Below are positions 28,100-37,489 of a stretch of 62,115 bases of DNA, one piece after another. Numbering within the stretch: position 1 is the first letter of the stretch; the number at the start of each line of letters is the position of its first letter. Both the position numbers and the translations under genes were made by a program. This DNA is from an uncultured Methanobrevibacter sp. (GTDB lineage Archaea; Methanobacteriota; Methanobacteria; Methanobacteriales; Methanobacteriaceae). The notes under the pieces were generated by a model. It worked only from the letters and a program-made list of their open reading frames with translations. It ran no database searches and was not told where the DNA came from. Where the stretch lies: assembly GCF_900314615.1 (NCBI RefSeq), contig NZ_OMWA01000010.1, positions 1-62,115 on the forward strand, given 5' to 3'.

Positions 28100-28840
28100 A
28101 TGAGTGAAATAAAATTTACAAATTATATACTATTTTTAATTTCTGCATTAATAATAGGATATCTGTTTTTCGCTTCAGGTGATGTGGCCCGATTTTTTGG
28201 CTGGCCTGATTACTATGATATAATCATGAAAATAGGTATAATAATTATCCTTTGTCTGTATGCAGTCAAACGTGGAGACTTGCGCTCACTTTTTAATGTT
28301 CACTTTCAATGGCATTATTTGCTTTTGATAATTATACCTGTAATATTTTCTATTGTCTTGCAGAATTGTCCTTTAGACTTTGAACCTTATCCTAGTTTTA
28401 TACTGACTACAGTACTGGGCACTCTAACAACTGCAATCTGGGAAGAGCTGTTCTTTAGATATGTCGGCTGTTCCCTATTTGAAGAAAACGGCAAATTCAG
28501 ATGGTACAATATAATATTTTTAGCCTTGGCATTCTCAATAGGCCATCTGTTCAACGGATTTGTCGACGGATGGTATGCAACTTCCTGCCAGATTGTGTTC
28601 ACAGTAGGTTTGGGAGTATTTACTCTCGGATTATACATTCACTCAAAATCAATCATCGCACCGATTATTGCACATTTCTGTATCAACAGTGTTGCAGACT
28701 ACTTTAACCTCTATGCAACTTCAGATGCAAGAGCAATGGCATATATCGGAAATTTGGCAGATCCTGTTCTGATTTTGGATGCAATAGTGCTTGTTATAAT
28801 AGGATTTTATATTCTTAAAAAGAATAAACATATTATTTAA
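28100..28840 (+). CDS. CPBP-family intramembrane metalloprotease
   Basis: 246 residues with about seven or eight hydrophobic helices. The Abi/CPBP motifs are complete: EELFFR (motif 1), FSIGHLFNG (motif 2) and IIAHFCINSVAD (motif 3). Relatives include CAAX prenyl endopeptidase Rce1 and bacteriocin-immunity proteins; the archaeal substrate is unknown. TTG 28082 would extend it, but ATG 28100 has a TATA-like TTATTTATAG ~25 bp upstream and no ribosome site, suggesting a leaderless start. Confidence 0.87.
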   Translation: MSEIKFTNYILFLISALIIGYLFFASGDVARFFGWPDYYDIIMKIGIIIILCLYAVKRGDLRSLFNVHFQWHYLLLIIIPVIFSIVLQNCPLDFEPYPSFILTTVLGTLTTAIWEELFFRYVGCSLFEENGKFRWYNIIFLALAFSIGHLFNGFVDGWYATSCQIVFTVGLGVFTLGLYIHSKSIIAPIIAHFCINSVADYFNLYATSDARAMAYIGNLADPVLILDAIVLVIIGFYILKKNKHII

Positions 28841-28854
28841 TAATTGGTGATAAA

Positions 28855-29265
28855 ATGTCAGAAAACGCACAAAGAATTGATGAGTTCATGAACGAAGCAC
28901 AGGTATTTTTCCTGGCAACAGTAGACGGGGACAAACCTAAAAACAGACCTTTAGGTTTTCACCTGCTTAAAGACGGAAAACTCTATTTCGGTATAGGAAA
29001 TCACAAGGATGTCTACAAACAGATGGAGAAAAATCCTTATGTTGAAATAGTTGCTCTTGTTGAAACAGATTTCCTAAGATATTACGGAAAAGCAGTATTT
29101 GAAGAGGACTACACTCTTGCAGATGCAATTGTTGCTGAAAATGAATTCCTTCAAAGTATCTACAATGATGAAACCGGTTTCAAGTTAGCTATTTTCCATC
29201 TTGAAGAAGCAACTGCTGAAATTAGAGATGTAACCGGTAAAATAAACGAATCTTATAATTTTTAG
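28855..29265 (+). CDS. Pyridoxamine 5'-phosphate oxidase-like FMN-binding protein
   Basis: 136 residues. The split-barrel flavin fold is visible as FFLATVDGDKPKNRPLGF, GKLYFGIGNHKDVYKQMEKNP and a C-terminal ATAEIRDVTGK. Members bind FMN or F420 and reduce diverse substrates; no specific substrate can be named. GGTGATAAA ribosome site. A palindrome AGATATTTTTT/AAAAAATATCT just past the stop looks like a terminator. Confidence 0.88.
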   Translation: MSENAQRIDEFMNEAQVFFLATVDGDKPKNRPLGFHLLKDGKLYFGIGNHKDVYKQMEKNPYVEIVALVETDFLRYYGKAVFEEDYTLADAIVAENEFLQSIYNDETGFKLAIFHLEEATAEIRDVTGKINESYNF

Positions 29266-29286
29266 ATATTTTTTAAAAAATATCTC
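29263..29286 (+). terminator. Palindromic terminator after the PPOX-like gene
   Basis: AGATATTTTTT followed directly by AAAAAATATCT and then CTTTTTATTTTTTT. It overlaps the stop codon region. Confidence 0.5.
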
Positions 29287-29337
29287 TTTTTATTTTTTTA
29301 GAATAGTTATTATACTTTAAAATTCAAACAATAATTT

Positions 29338-29757
29338 ATGAATTATAGTGACTATGCAGTTAAGTTATTTGACAGTGGGTATGTGTGTTCACAGGCTGTT
29401 TTTGCAACATTTTCAAAAGATTTGGGTCTTGATGAAGAGTATGCACTTAAAATAGGGGCCTGTTTTGGAAGTGGTATGCGTAAAGGTGAAGTATGTGGAG
29501 CATGTACCGGTGCATTAATGGCTTTGGGATTGAAGTTTGGTGATGACAAGCAAAAAAGCAATGATGCCTGTGTAAGATTTCTGGACGAATTTGCAGCAGA
29601 AAACGGATCATATATCTGCAATGATTTGCTCAACTGCGACATTACCACTCCTGAAGGAGTCAATTATGCTGTTGAAAATAATCTGTTTAAGGAATTCTGT
29701 CCAAAAATGGTGGATTCTGCAACAAAAATTGCTGAAAAGATTCTTTTTGAGGAATGA
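29338..29757 (+). CDS. C_GCAxxG_C_C family redox protein
   Basis: 139 residues with the family cysteine series: C17, GACFGSG, GEVCGACTGALMALG (the GCAxxG core), NDACVRF, SYICNDLLNCD and EFCP. The family is thought to bind a metal or iron-sulfur centre and often accompanies redox genes; biochemistry is undefined. No ribosome site precedes the ATG; TATACTTTAAAA lies ~25 bp upstream, consistent with a leaderless mRNA. Confidence 0.85.
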   Translation: MNYSDYAVKLFDSGYVCSQAVFATFSKDLGLDEEYALKIGACFGSGMRKGEVCGACTGALMALGLKFGDDKQKSNDACVRFLDEFAAENGSYICNDLLNCDITTPEGVNYAVENNLFKEFCPKMVDSATKIAEKILFEE

Positions 29758-29926
29758 TGCTTAAATCGCACATTTTTCATTTTTTTTTTTAACTATTGAA
29801 TAATTTTTAACCGTCCTTTATATAAATGATATTTTTTCAGATAAATATGGGTCTATTTTAAAATTTAGAATACTTATTTAAATATTATACAATATATAAT
29901 TTATATTACGCAAGGAGGTTTTTTCA

Positions 29927-30727
29927 ATGAATCTTAAAAAAATGATGTTAATATTTTTCATTTTTTTGGCTCTGGCATTATGCATTGGTTCAGTTTCAGC
30001 TGAAAATTCAACCGTTGCCGGTGAACAAGACCAGATTCAGGAAAATGAAGTACATGGTGGAGTGACGCAAAACACAAATCAAAACGATACCAAGCCTGTT
30101 GCGGACACTCAGCCTGCTGTAGTAAAAAAACCAACTAGAAAAATAGATACTGATGCAGATGCAGATGATGTAGTTGTCGAATACAAGAAAAACAATTATT
30201 TGAAAGTAAAAGTAAAAAATGATGATACAGACAGACCAATTAAAAACCTCAAACTTAAAGTAAAGGTATTTACAAACTCTAAAAGTAAAACATACACTAT
30301 TAAAACAGATTCTAAAGGAATCGCAAAGTTCAACACCAAGAATTTAAAACTGGGAGATCATAAAGTTGTCATTACTTCAGTTGATGACAAATACAAGGTT
30401 TATCAAAAAGCGAACATCTTCGTCGGCAAAAAATACACTGCAACCCTAAAACCTAATTCCAAATTGAAATTAAAAAACAAGGATGTTATAAGGGTTTACA
30501 CAAGATATGATGAAGATGATAAGGAAATAAGGGTATCCTTTAAAGGTGTTGCCAAAAAATCCAATATTCTCAAAGCGGAATTCTACTTCAAAAACAAATA
30601 CACTGGTAAAATAATCAAAAAAGTAGAATGCTCTGATTTTGATAATGGAAGATGGCAGTATCCTGATGAAGAATATTCATACAGATTCACACCTGTTAAA
30701 GTAAAAATCACATATGTGACAGTTTAA
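29927..30727 (+). CDS. Secreted Ig-like surface protein
   Basis: 266 residues. A Sec signal peptide (basic MNLKKM, hydrophobic core, SVSA cleavage) is followed by a Gln/Asn/Thr-rich spacer, a beta-sandwich domain (~75-165; NNYLKVKVKNDDTDRPIKN, TDSKGIAKFNTKNLKLG) like those of the large adhesins, and a second lysine-rich beta domain. No C-terminal anchor, so it is probably released or wall-associated. A strong AAGGAGG ribosome site suggests high expression. Confidence 0.8.
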   Translation: MNLKKMMLIFFIFLALALCIGSVSAENSTVAGEQDQIQENEVHGGVTQNTNQNDTKPVADTQPAVVKKPTRKIDTDADADDVVVEYKKNNYLKVKVKNDDTDRPIKNLKLKVKVFTNSKSKTYTIKTDSKGIAKFNTKNLKLGDHKVVITSVDDKYKVYQKANIFVGKKYTATLKPNSKLKLKNKDVIRVYTRYDEDDKEIRVSFKGVAKKSNILKAEFYFKNKYTGKIIKKVECSDFDNGRWQYPDEEYSYRFTPVKVKITYVTV

Positions 30728-30756
30728 ATAAGAAAATTAATTTTTTCTTATTTTTC
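30728..30756 (+). terminator. Terminator hairpin after the secreted protein
   Basis: AATAAGAAAA and TTTTTTCTTATT pair across TTAA, followed by TTTCTTTTTTT. Confidence 0.55.
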
Positions 30757-30771
30757 TTTTTTTAGATTATT

Positions 30772-31176
30772 ATGACAGATACTAAACAGAATAATTACAC
30801 TGAATTTATTAAAAACAACAAAATCGTAAAATCGACTGTAAACGGATTATACCGCTTTTTAGTATTGTGGATTATAAAATACAATGATGAAATTCATGGC
30901 TACGGAATCATGAAGGAGCTGGACAAGTTTTTTGAACATCTGATTGATGAAGGGGTTATGAAAAAATCAAATCCAAGTAAAATCTATCCTATTTTAAAGC
31001 AGATGGAAGACGATGAACTGGTCACATTCAAATTAATAACTCTCAATGATAAATCCATCAAATTATATCAGATTACTGAAAAAGGCGAATTCTTTTTAAG
31101 CTATATTTTTAACAGGTTCATTCTCCATGAGAAAAACCCTCAGTGGAAGATTATTTATGATGATTTGATGGGCTGA
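30772..31176 (+). CDS. PadR-like transcriptional regulator
   Basis: 134 residues with a winged-helix PadR pattern: FLVLWIIKYNDEIHGYGIMKELDKF (helix-turn-helix start), SKIYPILKQMEDDELV and a wing YQITEKGEFF. PadR proteins repress transporter or stress genes and are induced by small molecules. It sits 39 bp before a same-strand MFS transporter, so regulation of that exporter is a reasonable inference. Confidence 0.82.
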   Translation: MTDTKQNNYTEFIKNNKIVKSTVNGLYRFLVLWIIKYNDEIHGYGIMKELDKFFEHLIDEGVMKKSNPSKIYPILKQMEDDELVTFKLITLNDKSIKLYQITEKGEFFLSYIFNRFILHEKNPQWKIIYDDLMG

Positions 31177-31215
31177 CAAAAATATTTTTTAACCTTTAAA
31201 AACTAACTTTAACTA

Positions 31216-32400
31216 ATGAACACTCGAGTGGATGACGACAGGATATTTACAAAACCCTTCTTTCTTGTTTTTGGAGCTCTGCTGTGCACGGCTCTCGTAA
31301 TGTATGTACTGATGTCTACAGTCACTGAATATGCAACATCAATGGGTTCAACAGCTACAATTGCAGGTCTGGTTTCCGGAATATACATTTTTGGAGGATT
31401 ATGTTCTAGAATATACTCAGGAAACGCTCTGGAGCAGGTCGGATGGAAAAAAACTGCCCTGATATTTATGGGAATTCACTTTCTCTCATGCCTTTTGTAT
31501 TTCATTGTCAGTGATGTAACTTTGCTTTTGATTGTCAGATTCATTCATGGAATCGGTTTTGGAGCATCAGCAAATGCTATAGTTACCATTGCTTCTGATG
31601 TACTTCCAAAAAAGCATTTTGGTGAAGCATTCGGATATTTCATGATGGGGACCACTTTGGCAGTTGGACTCGGGCCCTTTATCGGAGGATTTCTATATGA
31701 TACTGGGGGATCTCAGGGATGCTTTTTAATTGCTGCGATTTTTTCAGCAATTGCTTTAATATGCATCTATTTTGTTGATGTTTCAGCACATGATCCTGCA
31801 AATGGCCCTAAAGTCAAAAATAAAAATGAATATTCAGGAATTGAAAAGGTATTTGAAATAGGTGCAATTCCGGTTTCACTTTTCACAGCACTTACAAGCC
31901 TTGGATATGTTTCAATCCTGTCATTTTACAGGCTGTATGCGGTTGAAGTAAACCTGACTTCAGTTTTTTCATGGTTTTTTATAATTTATTCAGTAGTTTT
32001 AATATTGTCAAGACCTATTGCAGGCAAGATTCAGGATAATGGCGGAGATATGATAATCTGTGTCGTTGGAATAATCGCACAGGCTGCAGGGCTCTTTTTG
32101 ATTGCGGTTTACCCGTCAGCATTAGCGGTTATAGTTTGTGCAGTATGTGCCGCTTTGGGTTTTGGAACTCTCAATTCAGCATGCACTGCCATAGTTACAA
32201 GAAATGTCTCCCAAAACCGCAGGTCATATGCCGTTTCGACTTTTTTTATATTCTGTGATGCTACAATGGGTTTTGGACCGGCACTTTTAGGAATTTTTGC
32301 TGCCAACGGGTATGCGCCGGTGTATTTAATTTCTTCGATAATAACCATATTGGCCCTTCCGATTTGTTTATTTGCCTTAAAAAATAGTTTTAAAAAATAA
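31216..32400 (+). CDS. MFS transporter
   Basis: 394 residues with about 12 hydrophobic helices and a central loop (~190-215). The motif between helices 2 and 3 is GGLCSRIYSGNALEQVGWK, a degenerate MFS motif A; GFGASANAIVTIASDVLPKKHFGEAFGY matches motif C-type antiporters of the drug/metabolite efflux group. Substrate unknown. Probably controlled by the PadR protein upstream. No ribosome site before ATG. Confidence 0.88.
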   Translation: MNTRVDDDRIFTKPFFLVFGALLCTALVMYVLMSTVTEYATSMGSTATIAGLVSGIYIFGGLCSRIYSGNALEQVGWKKTALIFMGIHFLSCLLYFIVSDVTLLLIVRFIHGIGFGASANAIVTIASDVLPKKHFGEAFGYFMMGTTLAVGLGPFIGGFLYDTGGSQGCFLIAAIFSAIALICIYFVDVSAHDPANGPKVKNKNEYSGIEKVFEIGAIPVSLFTALTSLGYVSILSFYRLYAVEVNLTSVFSWFFIIYSVVLILSRPIAGKIQDNGGDMIICVVGIIAQAAGLFLIAVYPSALAVIVCAVCAALGFGTLNSACTAIVTRNVSQNRRSYAVSTFFIFCDATMGFGPALLGIFAANGYAPVYLISSIITILALPICLFALKNSFKK

Positions 32401-32636
32401 TTATACGTTTTCCAGTTATTTAATTTAATTTTATATTTTCTCGTATGAAATATTTTACATTGTTCATTTAACTTTTTTGAATATTTTTAAAAATTTCAAC
32501 GGTTTATATTTTTATATATTCAGTTTTATATCTTTTTTTTAAATAATAGGTATGTTTAAATAATATTTGTAATATATATTATAATGTAACATATTTTTTT
32601 TTTAAAAAATATTGTTATATATACAAGGTGAAAAAC

Positions 32637-33140
32637 ATGAAAAAATATTTAATATTAGCTGCGGTCTTACTTGCAGTAGTCGGTTTGACTTTAGGTGCAG
32701 TAAGCGCAGAAGAATGGAGTTTTAATTTTGGTTCTTCAAGTTCATCCAATTCTGACGGTGGACAATATGAGTTTACCAATGGGGCTTTAAAATTACAGGA
32801 TTTAACTTTTAAAATACCTGATGGATACAAAGAAAACGAATCTGCTAAAAAATTAGCTGAACCAGCTGTAGATCTTGAAAATGCTAAATATTCATTAGCT
32901 GCATTTGATAAAGATGGAAAACAAATTGTTGTAAAAGTTTTCTTCTCTGATGATGATAAATTCACATCTCTCAGCGGTACCAATGAAGGTGACGTTAACA
33001 AAACCGTTGCTGGTATTGATGGTGTATATAACAACCAAGCATTCTCTGATGGTTCTGTTGAATTCAAATTCCTTAAAGATGGAAAATTAGCGGATGTCAT
33101 TGCACCGGATGATGCAACTTTAGAATCAATAATTAAATAA
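32637..33140 (+). CDS. Secreted protein, unknown function
   Basis: 167 residues. Signal peptide MKKYLILAAVLLAVVGLTLG with cleavage near AVSAEE, then Ser-rich linker SSSSSNSDGG and a ~110-residue domain (LTFKIPDGYKENESAKKL...VKVFFSDDDKF) similar in layout to the outer domain of the zinc-ribbon protein at 51933-52475 (QFEIPMDYKNDP). A GTG at 32628 belongs to the AAGGTGA ribosome site, so ATG 32637 is used. The 236-bp upstream gap is very AT-rich with TATATA tracts. Confidence 0.78.
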   Translation: MKKYLILAAVLLAVVGLTLGAVSAEEWSFNFGSSSSSNSDGGQYEFTNGALKLQDLTFKIPDGYKENESAKKLAEPAVDLENAKYSLAAFDKDGKQIVVKVFFSDDDKFTSLSGTNEGDVNKTVAGIDGVYNNQAFSDGSVEFKFLKDGKLADVIAPDDATLESIIK

Positions 33141-33198
33141 ATAAATTATTAGTGTTCATAATTTTCATTATGACTCTAATCAACTTTTTTTTTTAAAA

Positions 33199-33693
33199 TC
33201 AGTATGTTTTGTAGGAAACTGTTGCCTTATATGGGGTGTATCCGCTTATCAGATTTGTTCTGATGTGGCTGCCGCTTCCCTTGACTGTTTTTGTCTTGAT
33301 TTTTTTGGAATCTTTATTGTTTTTGAAGTAAAATTTTACTTTAACAAGCTTTGTGTGGTGTGGAATCATATCTCCGTTGATGCCGCTTCCGATATACCAT
33401 GAAGTAACTCCTGTTCCCTTATCGAATTGGGAATTTCCGGTGTATGTAACATATCCTGCTATTGCATCTCCATTTTTGAGTTTGGTAGCTTTCGGTCCCC
33501 ATGATACTCCTGACGGAAAGTTGTTGATTTTAACGGTTACGGTTTTCACATTGCTGTTTGAAACTTTTTTTGCGATATTAATTGTCTTTAAAACATTGCT
33601 GTCGGAGGAATCCTGTGCATATACTCCGCCGACAATAGCTAAAGTGCCGATCAATATCAAAAGAATAATTATATTTCTCTTTTCAAAAATCAT
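33199..33693 (-). CDS. Secreted protein, unknown function
   Basis: 164 residues. Signal peptide (RNIIILLILIGTLAIVGGVYAQ) then a beta-rich domain with VKTVTVKINNFPSGVSWGP and YKATVSYKTY. No cysteines or anchor. GGTGAT seven bases before ATG. Its C-terminal half resembles the second domain of the secreted protein at 29927-30727 (KVKFYFKNNKDSKKIK / KAEFYFKNKYTGKIIK), so the two probably share a fold. Confidence 0.75.
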   Translation of the reverse strand: MIFEKRNIIILLILIGTLAIVGGVYAQDSSDSNVLKTINIAKKVSNSNVKTVTVKINNFPSGVSWGPKATKLKNGDAIAGYVTYTGNSQFDKGTGVTSWYIGSGINGDMIPHHTKLVKVKFYFKNNKDSKKIKTKTVKGSGSHIRTNLISGYTPYKATVSYKTY

Positions 33694-33952
33694 ATAATCA
33701 CCATTAATATAAATATTGTTTTTGGAGGTCTTTAAATTTTGCTTTTATATAACTTTTTTTCATATTTGGACTTATTTTTTAAAAATTTATTATAAAATAT
33801 ATTATTTTGGTGATTTTATTTTATTTTTATAATATTTTTGTTTATATTATAAATATTAGATTGAATATTTTAATAGGGGTTATATTTTTTTTTAAATTAT
33901 TAGATAAATATATTAATCATTTTTTTTAAAACTAATTTACAAGTTGAGTATT

Positions 33953-34663
33953 ATGAATAAAAAAATAAAGATTGTAATTGTTATTGTCATAGCATTGATT
34001 TTAGCTTATGGAATTTATTATTTCACTGAGTATCATCATGCTGAAAAAACTGCAACGGATTTATTAAACGGTACGGATAATGTTTCTGTTGAAAAGATAG
34101 ATAAAGGATTGTCAGTGGACGGGCCTGGAAACGATACTGCACTGATTTTCTATCCTGGTGCAAAAAATGAATACATTGCCTATTTGCCTTTATTTGTGGA
34201 ACTGGCGGAGAAAGGTGTGGACTGTTATCTGATTCAGATGCCGTTGAATTTTGCAGTTTTCGGTCAGGACAGTGCAGATTCAGTCATTAATTCAACAAAT
34301 TACACTCACTATCTTCTGGCAGGCCATTCTCTTGGAGGAGTTTCAGCATCAGCTTATGCAACTCATTCCAATAATACTGATGGTGTTGTATTGCTGGCAG
34401 CATATCCTACAGAGGAAATCAACAAGCCTGTTCTGTCAATTTACGGATCTGATGATGGTATTTTAAATATGGAATCATACAAAAAGGCTTTGCCTTTGAT
34501 GAGCAACATGACAGAGTATGTAATTCAGGGCGGAAATCATGCTCAGTTTGCTTATTACGGAGTTCAGGAAGGAGATAATCCTGCCAAGATTTCCCACCAG
34601 GACCAGCAGACTCAGACTGTAGATAAGATTTTAGAGTTCATTAATAATATCACAATGTCTTAA
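33953..34663 (+). CDS. Membrane-anchored alpha/beta hydrolase
   Basis: 236 residues. An N-terminal helix (KIKIVIVIVIALILAYGIYYF) anchors an outer hydrolase domain. The nucleophile elbow GHSLGG (Ser near 123), an acid in YGSDDGI and a terminal GGNHAQF supply a full triad. Similar 'alpha/beta hydrolase 5' proteins cleave esters; substrate unknown. TTG 33944 is in frame, but ATG 33953 gives a normal signal-anchor start. Confidence 0.82.
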   Translation: MNKKIKIVIVIVIALILAYGIYYFTEYHHAEKTATDLLNGTDNVSVEKIDKGLSVDGPGNDTALIFYPGAKNEYIAYLPLFVELAEKGVDCYLIQMPLNFAVFGQDSADSVINSTNYTHYLLAGHSLGGVSASAYATHSNNTDGVVLLAAYPTEEINKPVLSIYGSDDGILNMESYKKALPLMSNMTEYVIQGGNHAQFAYYGVQEGDNPAKISHQDQQTQTVDKILEFINNITMS

Positions 34664-34726
34664 TTATCAAAGCAATGATAATTAATTCATATACTTTTTT
34701 TAATTTCTTTTAGAATAATTAATTGA

Positions 34727-34840
34727 TTTTTACTTTAACGCCCATCTTTTCGTTTTTAAATGTTATTTTCAATCGGCGATATATATCAAAGCCATTTCAA
34801 AATCATTTTCTATTTTGAGATTTTTATTGTTAAAGTAAAT
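34727..34840. repeat. Inverted-repeat-bounded element, copy C (~114 bp)
   Basis: The left end TTTTTACTTTAACG and the right end GTTAAAGTAAAT form the same inverted ends as copies A and B. The core CGATATATATCAAAG + CATTTCAAAATCA is a diverged version of their core. The right end abuts the TATA-like TGATATATTTTG of the HAD gene. Confidence 0.55.
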
Positions 34841-34852
34841 TGATATATTTTG
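34841..34852 (+). promoter_or_regulatory. TATA box candidate of the HAD phosphatase gene
   Basis: TGATATATTTTG ~20-30 bp before ATG 34871 with no ribosome site between, suggesting a leaderless transcript. It directly follows element copy C, so the element end sits in the BRE position. Confidence 0.4.
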
Positions 34853-34870
34853 AATTACAGAAATAAAATC

Positions 34871-35527
34871 ATGAAAAAACTTGCAATTTTTGATTTTGAT
34901 GGAACACTCTTTGATTCCATATGGGATGTAATATCCTGTTTTAACAGGGCATTGACCATTTACGGTTTTCCCACATTAACACGTGAGGAATATATCCCAT
35001 GTTTGGGCGGAGACATAGATGATATTACATCCAGGGTTTTAGGTGAAAACAACACTCCTGAAAACCTCGAGAAAGTTAAAAAAACATATCTTGATTTTTA
35101 CAATCCCTCCAAAAAGGAATTGACAGTTCCATTTGACAATGCTTTGGAGATACTTGAAAAATTACAGGAAAACGGAATTCTTCTGGCCATAAATTCGAAC
35201 AGGCTTAACTATTCATTAAATGAATTTGTAGAAAAATATTTCTCAGATATTGATTTTGTTTTAATTGAAGGTCAGGATTCTTCAAATCCGTCAAAACCGG
35301 ATCCTTACGGCGTAAATCGGATAATCAAAAAAGTCGGCATCAATAAGGATGATGCATTATATATCGGTGATTCCACAACCGATATAAAAACAGCTCAAAA
35401 TGCGGGAATCGATTGCATTGTCGTAAAATGGGGTTATGGAAATCAAAATGACTTTGAAAATGAGAATATTTTGGGATGCATCGATGAGATGTCCCAAATT
35501 TTAGACTATTTCGGATTAAGTGAATAG
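34871..35527 (+). CDS. HAD-family phosphatase (phosphoglycolate phosphatase-like)
   Basis: 218 residues. HAD motif I FDFDGTLFDS (nucleophile Asp), motif II AINSNR, motif III lysine SNPSKPDP and motif IV YIGDSTTDIKTA are all present, with a helical cap between I and II. Resembles Gph/PGMB-type phosphatases; substrate unknown. TTG 34850 would prepend MNYRNKI; the ATG gives the usual MKKLAIFDFDG start. Confidence 0.88.
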   Translation: MKKLAIFDFDGTLFDSIWDVISCFNRALTIYGFPTLTREEYIPCLGGDIDDITSRVLGENNTPENLEKVKKTYLDFYNPSKKELTVPFDNALEILEKLQENGILLAINSNRLNYSLNEFVEKYFSDIDFVLIEGQDSSNPSKPDPYGVNRIIKKVGINKDDALYIGDSTTDIKTAQNAGIDCIVVKWGYGNQNDFENENILGCIDEMSQILDYFGLSE

Positions 35528-35666
35528 TTATAATTCACTTTCCGGCTAACGCTTCTTAATCATGCAGTTCCTCTTTGGGGTCATGGGGATGTTTTAATCT
35601 AATATTGTTGATTTGTGCAACATTATATCATTAACTATTTTTAATCTTAACGTTAAACAATTAATT

Positions 35667-36017
35667 ATGTTATTCGTACAGTATCCAAAATGTTCAACAT
35701 GCAGAAAAGCAAAAAACTGGCTGGATGAACACAATATAGAATATGAATCAAGACACATAATTGAAGACAATCCGACTGCAGAAGAGATTGAAAAATGGTG
35801 GAGGGCATCTGATTTACCTTTAAAAAGATTTTTCAATACAAGCGGAATGAAATACCGTGAGCTGAAACTTAAGGACAAGCTTCCTGACATGTCTGAAAAA
35901 GAACAGTTTGAACTGCTTGCAACCGATGGAATGCTTGTCAAAAGACCTATTGTTGTGGCTGATGACTGTATTCTTGTCGGATTCAAGGTCAAGGAATGGG
36001 AAGAGAAACTGTTATAG
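35667..36017 (+). CDS. ArsC/Spx-family thioredoxin-fold protein
   Basis: 116 residues. CSTCRKAKNWL at 10-20 is the CxxC form of the ArsC/Spx N-terminus; KRFFNTSGMKYR and LVKRPIVVADD follow the family pattern (cis-Pro RPIV). Could be arsenate reductase-like or a redox sensor; no ars genes are near. An alternate start upstream (35613) adds a non-conserved leader, so ATG 35667 is used. Confidence 0.85.
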   Translation: MLFVQYPKCSTCRKAKNWLDEHNIEYESRHIIEDNPTAEEIEKWWRASDLPLKRFFNTSGMKYRELKLKDKLPDMSEKEQFELLATDGMLVKRPIVVADDCILVGFKVKEWEEKLL

Positions 36018-36087
36018 TTTCGCTTTTAACATAAATTTTTTTAAACAAAATTATAAAATATTAATATATAATTGATTTTGTGATATT

Positions 36088-37368
36088 ATGAAAAGAAAAG
36101 ATGTTGTACTGTTCATGATTGTTGGAACCGGAATAAATTCAGGTTCTGAAGTTGATGGAGTAAAACTGCTTGCACAAAAACTCTACTCCACAATAACTAA
36201 GATTTATCCGAATAAGGTATTGTTTTTCGCATCTGAAGAGTCCAAAAATACCATTCCATACATTGAAGATCTGTTCAGGAATGACAATGATGAGTTTATC
36301 CCTGATGAAGATTATGAAATTGTTCCTATTGAATCCATTGATGATTTCAATGCATGTTTTGAAGCATTTGAATCTAAAATCTGGCAGCTGGATAATGATG
36401 TAACCAAGGAATATCAAATAATTATGGACTATACCTCCGGAACCAAGACAATGTCAGCGGCAATGGCCTGCTGCGGAATGTTTTACAAAAAAGATCTGAT
36501 TTCTGTTGGAGGAGACAGGTCAAGAGGCGAAGTGTCCAGCGGAACAGAAATAATAAACTATCAGAATCTCTACAAGATTTATGACAGGCTTTCAATAATG
36601 AGAATAAGGCGTTATTTCAATTCCCATAACTTCATGGAATGCATTAATCTTTTGGAAAATATTGTTGATTTCAGTTTCCACAAGGAATCATTCCTCAATA
36701 TCTGCAAATCATATTACAGATGGGACAATATGGACTTTGAAAACGCATATGCATATCTTAAAAAAGCGGACATTACCAATGTGGAATTTATAGAAATCAG
36801 AGAAAAGCTTAAAAAGAATATCAATGCGCTGGGAATCATGGTCAATTCCAAATCTGAAAACCTGAAAAACTGCTACATTCTTGCAAGTCTGATAAACAAT
36901 TCCATGAGAAAAGCGGATGAATACAAATATGACGATGCAATAGCACGTTTATACAGGTCATTTGAACTGATTGCACAGATAAGGCTGGCCAAATTCAATA
37001 TCAAAAGCTCAGACGTTGACGTTTCTGTGCTTGAAAATAAGAATGTCTCACCTGAGTTTATAGAATTTCTTGAAAAGAACATGGAAGACGGAAAAATCCG
37101 TATAGGTTTAAGTGCTGATTTTCTGCTTTTAAATGAACTTGGAGACAAACTGGGCAAGTACTATGTTCAAAATGAATCCAAAATAAAAAACCTGACCAAA
37201 AAGAGAAACAATTCCATTCTGGCCCATGGTCTTGAATCACAGTCAAAAGAAGACTTTGAACAGTTTTTGGAAGTTGTTACAACTTTGGCACGTAAACTGG
37301 ATAAGGATATGGACAGATTCATGAATGAAACCAAATTCGCCAAGTTCGATTTGAGATTTGAAATTTAA
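36088..37368 (+). CDS. CARF-HEPN protein of the CRISPR-associated Cas02710 (TIGR02710) type
   Basis: 426 residues. The N-terminal Rossmann-like CARF domain carries VGTGINSGSEVDGVK and the strong family motif DYTSGTKTMSAAMA (D114-T119-K120). A helical C-terminal domain contains RNNSILAH, R373-x6-H380, a HEPN RNase motif. Such proteins are RNases switched on by cyclic oligoadenylate made by type III CRISPR complexes. No cas gene or array is in this window, so it is an orphan here. Probably monocistronic. Confidence 0.82.
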   Translation: MKRKDVVLFMIVGTGINSGSEVDGVKLLAQKLYSTITKIYPNKVLFFASEESKNTIPYIEDLFRNDNDEFIPDEDYEIVPIESIDDFNACFEAFESKIWQLDNDVTKEYQIIMDYTSGTKTMSAAMACCGMFYKKDLISVGGDRSRGEVSSGTEIINYQNLYKIYDRLSIMRIRRYFNSHNFMECINLLENIVDFSFHKESFLNICKSYYRWDNMDFENAYAYLKKADITNVEFIEIREKLKKNINALGIMVNSKSENLKNCYILASLINNSMRKADEYKYDDAIARLYRSFELIAQIRLAKFNIKSSDVDVSVLENKNVSPEFIEFLEKNMEDGKIRIGLSADFLLLNELGDKLGKYYVQNESKIKNLTKKRNNSILAHGLESQSKEDFEQFLEVVTTLARKLDKDMDRFMNETKFAKFDLRFEI

Positions 37369-37489
37369 ACTCATGAGCATTTTTCCTTGTGGGTTTAAAA
37401 ATACTATTTTTTTCATTTTTTAAGGATTAACTTTAAAAAACAAGACAATCATAGTTATAATTGTATAAAATATTTTAGGGGACAAAATA

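Noticed and set aside
33353..33697. 114-residue plus-strand frame opposite the secreted protein
   Set aside because: It is the complement of a gene with a signal peptide and GGTGAT site; it has no supporting features of its own.
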